From Thermoleophilales bacterium (lineage in GTDB: Bacteria > Actinomycetota > Thermoleophilia > Solirubrobacterales > 70-9), in assembly GCA_020636895.1 (NCBI GenBank), contig JACJWZ010000003.1, forward strand, positions 1 to 64,000: a stretch of 64,000 nucleotides of DNA, written 5' to 3'. The first letter of the stretch is position 1; the number at the start of each line of letters is the position of its first letter. The notes beneath the pieces are model-generated. The model saw only the letters and a list, made by a program, of their open reading frames with translations, made no database searches and was not told where the DNA came from. This document shows, one piece after another, positions 58,129-64,000 of the stretch. Made by a program: the position numbers and the translations under genes.

Positions 58129-59277
58129 TCAGGCCACAGCGCCGGAGTCCCGCAGCGACGCGATCTCATCCGCGGCCACACCCCAGGCGGTGAGCGCCTC
58201 GTCGGTGTTCGCGCCCGGCTCCGGGGCCGGTGAAGGCTCGCCCGCAGGGGTCCCGCTGAAGCGCGGCGCCGGCCCGGGCTGGACCTTGCCGCCGACCTCG
58301 ATGAAGCTGCCGCGCGCGGCGTTGTGCGGATGCGCGGGCGCCTCGGCGAACGTGAGCACGGGTGTCGCGCAAGCCTCCGAACCTTCGAACACCGCGCTCC
58401 ACTCGTCGCGGGTGCGGGTCATGAAGAGCTCGGCGAACGCCTCCTTGAACTCCGGCCAGCGGTCGCGGTCGAGCTGCGGGAACTCGGCCGGGTCGAGCTC
58501 GAGCAACCGCAGCAGCTCGGCGTAGAACTGCGGCTCGATCGCGCCGACCGCGAAGTGGCCGCCGTCGGCGCACTCGTACACCTCGTAGAAGTGGGCGCCG
58601 GAGTCGAGCAGGTTCGTTCCGGGGGCGTCCGACCACATGCCGATGTCGGCCATCGAGCGGACCAGCGTCGCCAGCAGGGAGGAACCCTCGACCATGGCCG
58701 CGTCCACCACCTGCCCCTCCCCTCCCGAGCGCACGTTGAGGATCCCGGCGAGGACCCCGAAGGCGAGCATCATCGCCCCGCCGCCGTAGTCGCCGACGAG
58801 GTTGAGCGGGAACAGCGGCCGCTCCCCCTCGCGGGCGAACGCGCCGAGCACGCCACCGATCGCGATGTAGTTGATGTCGTGGCCCGACTGAGAGGCCATC
58901 GGGCCGTCCTGCCCCCACCCGGTCATGCGCCCGTAGACGAGCTTCGGGTTGCGGGCGAGCACCTCGTCGGGACCAAGCCCGAGCCGCTCCATCACCCCCG
59001 GCCGGAAACCCTCGATGAGCGCGTCCGCCGACTCGCATAGGCGCAGCGCGAGCTCGCGGCCCTCAGGGTGCTTGAGGTCGCATCCCACCGAGGGGCGGCC
59101 GCGGTGCGTCTGGTTCCAGGAGCCGGAGCCGAGTCCGGCGGAGGCGTCGGCACGCTCGAGCCGGACCACGTCGGCGCCGGCGTCGGCGAGCATCATCGCC
59201 GCGAATGGCCCCGGCCCGATCGAGGCGATCTCGACGACGCGGACGCCCGAGAGCGGGCCTTGCTTGGTGAGAGCCAT
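58129..59277 (-). CDS. Alpha-methylacyl-CoA racemase (CaiB/BaiF family)
   Basis: A 382-residue class III CoA-transferase-fold enzyme: GVRVVEIASIGPGPFAAMML at the start, DVVRLERAD, LKHPEGRELALRLCESADAL, FRPGVMERLGLG, and NLVGDYGGGAMMLAFGVLAG with the Asp that, with an upstream His (SGHDINYIA), performs alpha-proton exchange in AMACR. Full length for the racemase branch. It would epimerise 2-methyl branched acyl-CoAs before beta-oxidation. CoA-transferase activity is the less likely alternative. Confidence 0.85.
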   Translation of the reverse strand: MALTKQGPLSGVRVVEIASIGPGPFAAMMLADAGADVVRLERADASAGLGSGSWNQTHRGRPSVGCDLKHPEGRELALRLCESADALIEGFRPGVMERLGLGPDEVLARNPKLVYGRMTGWGQDGPMASQSGHDINYIAIGGVLGAFAREGERPLFPLNLVGDYGGGAMMLAFGVLAGILNVRSGGEGQVVDAAMVEGSSLLATLVRSMADIGMWSDAPGTNLLDSGAHFYEVYECADGGHFAVGAIEPQFYAELLRLLELDPAEFPQLDRDRWPEFKEAFAELFMTRTRDEWSAVFEGSEACATPVLTFAEAPAHPHNAARGSFIEVGGKVQPGPAPRFSGTPAGEPSPAPEPGANTDEALTAWGVAADEIASLRDSGAVA

Positions 59278-59292
59278 CAGCGCGCGACCCTA
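59278..59292 (-). promoter_or_regulatory. Leaderless -10 box of the racemase gene
   Basis: TAGGGT, 9 nt, ATG at 59277 on the minus strand. Confidence 0.5.
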
Positions 59293-59329
59293 CAGCGACG
59301 CGAGTCCCCACAGGCCCCACCACCACGTT

Positions 59330-59373
59330 GAACGTCCCGCACTGGGCGCTCCAGCGCCTACTCCGGGACGTTC
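59330..59373. repeat. Inverted repeat with GAACGTC ends
   Basis: GAACGTCCCG (59330-59339) and its complement (59364-59373) enclosing a second inner repeat GGCGCT-CC-AGCGCC. It resembles the 57104-57157 element in having GAACGT arms. Confidence 0.6.
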
Positions 59374-59408
59374 GATGGGCGATGGGTGGGGAGGAGATAC
59401 GGCCGGCG

Positions 59409-59450
59409 GCAAGGCTCGGCTCGGCAAGGCTCGGCTCGGCTCGGCTCGGG
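59409..59450. repeat. CGGCT-type short tandem repeat
   Basis: GCAAGGCTCGGCTCG repeated twice and continuing as GGCTC units. Likely prone to slippage. It lies at the 3' side of the ABC ATPase gene. Confidence 0.7.
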
Positions 59451-59467
59451 GGAGATGCGACCGGCAC

Positions 59468-61610
<2,143 letters not shown>

Positions 61611-61611
<1 letters not shown>

Positions 61612-62606
61612 CAGTCGTACCTCACCCGCGGATCGAGGTAGGCGTAGGCGATGTCGACGACGAGGTTCAGCGTGACGATGAAGAACGCGCCGAACAGCGT
61701 GATCCCCTGGATCATCGGCAGGTCGGAGCGCTTGATCGCGTTGAAGGTCTCGGCGCCGACGCCGGGGATGTTGAAGACCGTCTCCGTGAGGATCGCGTTG
61801 CCGGCGAGCAGGACCGCGACGTCGAGCCCGAGCAGCGTCACGATCGGCGTGATCGCACTGCGCAGCGTGTGCTTCATGATCACCCGCTTGTCGGGCAGGC
61901 CCTTCGCATACGCCGTGCGTATGTAGTCCTCCTCCATCACGTCGAGCATCTGCGAGCGCAGGTACCGCGCGTAGATCGCCGCGGTCGCCAGGCCCAGCAC
62001 CAGCCACGGCAGGATCATCGCCCCCACCTTCCCGGCGAAGGTGTCCGCCGCTCCGTAGGAGCCGATGCCTGGGAATATCGGGATCAGGCCGACGTCGTCG
62101 GCGAAGAGGTAGAGGAAGACGAGACCGAGCCAGAAGACGGGCGCCGAGATGAAGATCAGCGTCGTGATCATCGTCGCCCGGTCGAGGAACGAGCGGCGGC
62201 GGACGGCGGAGATGATCCCGGTGGGAATCGCGACCCCCATCCAGACGATCACGGCGCCGACGACCAGCATCACGGTCGCCGGCAGGTCGGAGAAGATCAC
62301 GTCCTTGACGTCGGCGTTCGACTGGTAGCTGTGCCCGAAGTAGAGCGGGCCGTGCGAGTCGGTCCCCGGCAGGTCGAGCGGCGTGAAGACGCCCTTGATG
62401 TAGATCCAGAACTGGGCGATGACCGACTTGTCGAGCCCGAGCGATTCGCGGATCGCCTGGATCTGGTCGGCGTTGGCCTGGCGGCCGGCGCGCAGCTGGG
62501 CCGGATCGGCGGACGGGAAGACGTAGAAGAGGAGGAAGACGACCGCGCTGACGACGATCAGCAGGAAGATCGAGGCGATGAGTCTGCGGACGATGAAGCG
62601 GGCCAT
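61611..62606 (-). CDS. oppB: ABC transporter permease (OppB/DppB-like)
   Basis: A 331-residue permease with six helices: a first helix at about 9-30 (IASIFLLIVVSAVVFLLFYV), an extracytoplasmic loop, then five helices with the EAA-type loop DYIRTAYAKGLPDKRVIMKHTLRSAITPI split as DYIRTAYAKGLPDKR and MKHTLRSA. The usual second permease (OppC) is not between it and the ATPases, so it must lie elsewhere, or the permease works as a homodimer. Confidence 0.9.
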
Positions 62607-62682
62607 CTGAAGGAATCGAGGGTTCGGGTGGGTGTGGTTGGTGCTTGGTGTGGCGGGTTGTTCTCGTGAGGGGCGAGGGGCG

Positions 62683-62719
62683 GGCCCGCCGGCTCAGCTT
62701 GAGCCGAAGCCGGCGGGCC
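62683..62719. terminator. Intercistronic hairpin between binding protein and permease
   Basis: GGCCCGCCGGCT pairs with AGCCGGCGGGCC across a 13-nt loop. On the coding strand there is no T-tract, so partial termination or mRNA protection favouring the upstream binding-protein gene is likely. Confidence 0.65.
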
Positions 62720-62735
62720 TTTCCTCGTCAGCCGG

Positions 62736-64000
62736 TTACGGCTTCAGGGACGTGAACGCCAGATCCCAGTTGGCGTTGGCCTTGTTGATCACGCCGGCCA
62801 CGTCAGCCGACTGGATGTTGGCCTGGTCATCCCAGATGTAGGGGATGGCCGGAGCCTGCTCGCCGATCATGGTGTCGACGTCGCCCCATGCCTGGTTGCG
62901 CTCGCCCTGGTCGTCGATCAACGTCGCGTCGTTGATCGCCTTGTTGACCTCGGGAACGTTGAGCTGCGGCCAGTTGGAGTTGTTCTCCGGGACCACGTTC
63001 TCACCGTTGAACGTCGGGTCGAGCATGCTCTGCCCGTCGTTGAAGTCCTTCAGCCAGCCCACGTTCGGACACACCTGCGGTGCGTTCGACGGGGTGCTGC
63101 AGAACTTCGTGTACATGATGTCGTGCGTCACCTTCTGCAGGTCGACGTCGAAGCCGAGCTGCTCGAGCTGGCTCTTCACGACCTCGGCGGTGTCCGAGCC
63201 GGGAGGCGAGTCATCGCCGACCATGACGATCTTGCAATCGCCCTCGCACTTGCCGCTCGAGTAGCCGGCCTTCTTCATGTACTCCGCCGCCAGATCCGGG
63301 TCTCCCTCGGGGTTGGCGATGAAGTCCAGATCCGGACCCTCGAGCCCGCCACCTTCCTCGAAGCCGGGGAAGTCCGGCGGGAGGTAGTGGGTGGCGACGG
63401 GGCCGGTGAGCTCACCGCCGCGGGTGTTGCGCAGGTCGACCCTGTTCGAGTTCGCGATCACGGCCTTGCGGACGTTGATGTCGTCGAACGGAGCCATCTG
63501 CGTGTTCAGGGCGACGTAGCGGTTACCACCGCTCGGGGTCAGCGAAAGCTGGCCCTCCTCACCCTCCTGCGCGGCCTGCTTGATGGCCGCCGGCGGCGTC
63601 GTGAAGTCGCCGTTGACCAGCCCGTTGCCGGTGAGGACCTTCTTCGCCGCCGAGACGGTGTCGGCGAAGCCCTCCTGGATGGTGATGTCGTCCAGGTACG
63701 CCGGCCGGAAATCGCCATCGGACGCCTTCCAGTTCGGGTTGCGGACGAGGTGGATCTCCTTGTTCGGCGTGTAGCCGGTCAGGTTCCCCGAGCTGTCGTT
63801 CTCGATCATGTACGGACCGGTCGCGACCTGGTGCTCGCCGTACGTCGACGGGTTCTCCGCGTCGTACTTCTCGGCGTACTCCTCCGGAACCGGGGCGCTG
63901 ACGGGCAGCGACAGGGCGCCGATCACGCCGATCGAGGTCGTGTTGTCGAGCTTGATCTCGAGCGTCGTGTCATCCGGCGCCGTGATCCCGCTGATGTCGG
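62736..64000 (-). CDS. Family 5 extracellular solute-binding protein, 5' end missing
   Basis: The frame runs open through 64000, so the first part, including the signal sequence, lies outside the window. About 420 C-terminal residues are visible, with ATGPYMIENDSSGNLTGYTP, HLVRNPNWK, FDDINVRKAVIANSNRVDLR and a closing IPYIWDDQANIQSADVAGV, all typical of oligopeptide-binding SBP_bac_5 proteins. It heads the transporter operon and should deliver peptides or similar ligands to the permease. Confidence 0.88.
   Translation of the reverse strand, partial: DISGITAPDDTTLEIKLDNTTSIGVIGALSLPVSAPVPEEYAEKYDAENPSTYGEHQVATGPYMIENDSSGNLTGYTPNKEIHLVRNPNWKASDGDFRPAYLDDITIQEGFADTVSAAKKVLTGNGLVNGDFTTPPAAIKQAAQEGEEGQLSLTPSGGNRYVALNTQMAPFDDINVRKAVIANSNRVDLRNTRGGELTGPVATHYLPPDFPGFEEGGGLEGPDLDFIANPEGDPDLAAEYMKKAGYSSGKCEGDCKIVMVGDDSPPGSDTAEVVKSQLEQLGFDVDLQKVTHDIMYTKFCSTPSNAPQVCPNVGWLKDFNDGQSMLDPTFNGENVVPENNSNWPQLNVPEVNKAINDATLIDDQGERNQAWGDVDTMIGEQAPAIPYIWDDQANIQSADVAGVINKANANWDLAFTSLKP

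Overview
This is a high-GC actinobacterial chromosome segment. The base composition, the frequent GTG starts, the secreted lysine-rich proteins and the gene content suggest a member of Thermoleophilia/Solirubrobacterales, but that placement is an inference because the window has no rRNA gene. No rRNA, tRNA or CRISPR array was seen.

Layout. 0-6 kb: an MmpL-type exporter operon with its own ArsR-family regulator behind tandem repeats and an operator, then a K+ channel and a ClC chloride transporter, then a small stress-like operon (DUF7144, DUF6325, SHOCT). 6-16.7 kb: glutamate decarboxylase and the complex I genes nuoF, nuoG and nuoH. Between nuoF and nuoG sit a sulfide:quinone-reductase-like flavoprotein, a secreted zinc metalloprotease with a PKD domain, and a DUF4239 membrane protein. 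16.7-27 kb: an accessory region with three VapBC toxin-antitoxin modules, a PASTA-domain remnant, a broken subtilase, decayed second copies of nuoF, DUF4239, nuoG and nuoH, a family of secreted lysine-rich proteins, an IS481-family element with a frameshifted transposase, and a second metalloprotease. 27-36 kb: an ECF sigma factor, a CHASE2 adenylate cyclase with a cyclodeaminase-like protein, two genes for short repeat peptides flanking an M16 peptidase, an intracellular subtilase with a GAF protein, and an MFS transporter fused to a cyclic-nucleotide-binding domain. 36-42 kb: large secreted beta-propeller/FecR-like proteins and an exported protein interrupted by an in-frame amber codon. 42-55 kb: an unusual cation/proton antiporter, a Ser/Thr kinase and FHA signalling cluster, a flavoprotein, a secreted propeller and a secreted hydrolase. 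55.7 kb onward: nuoI alone, a secreted lysozyme-like protein, hairpin repeat arrays, an alpha-methylacyl-CoA racemase and an oligopeptide ABC transporter that runs off the right end.

Two promoter classes can be read directly. At least twelve genes, among them nuoF, nuoG, both kinases and ClC, have a TAnnnT box 6-9 nt before an ATG or GTG, as expected for leaderless mRNAs. nuoI has the same box 7 nt before an in-frame ATC. Nine other sites carry GGAAG/GGAAC followed by GTC at a fixed distance (23 nt between first bases at eight sites, 22 at one). This looks like one ECF sigma factor regulon. Its members are mostly secreted proteins, the two repeat peptides, and a small gene just ahead of the ECF sigma gene in this window.

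The most novel-looking system is at 30.3-32.1 kb: two small acidic proteins built from repeats of [D/E]VEEQ-[G/A] on either side of an M16 zinc peptidase, each peptide gene with its own ECF-type promoter. The nuo region is also notable, with complex I genes split by about 39 kb of accessory DNA and a mosaic, partly homogenised second copy.
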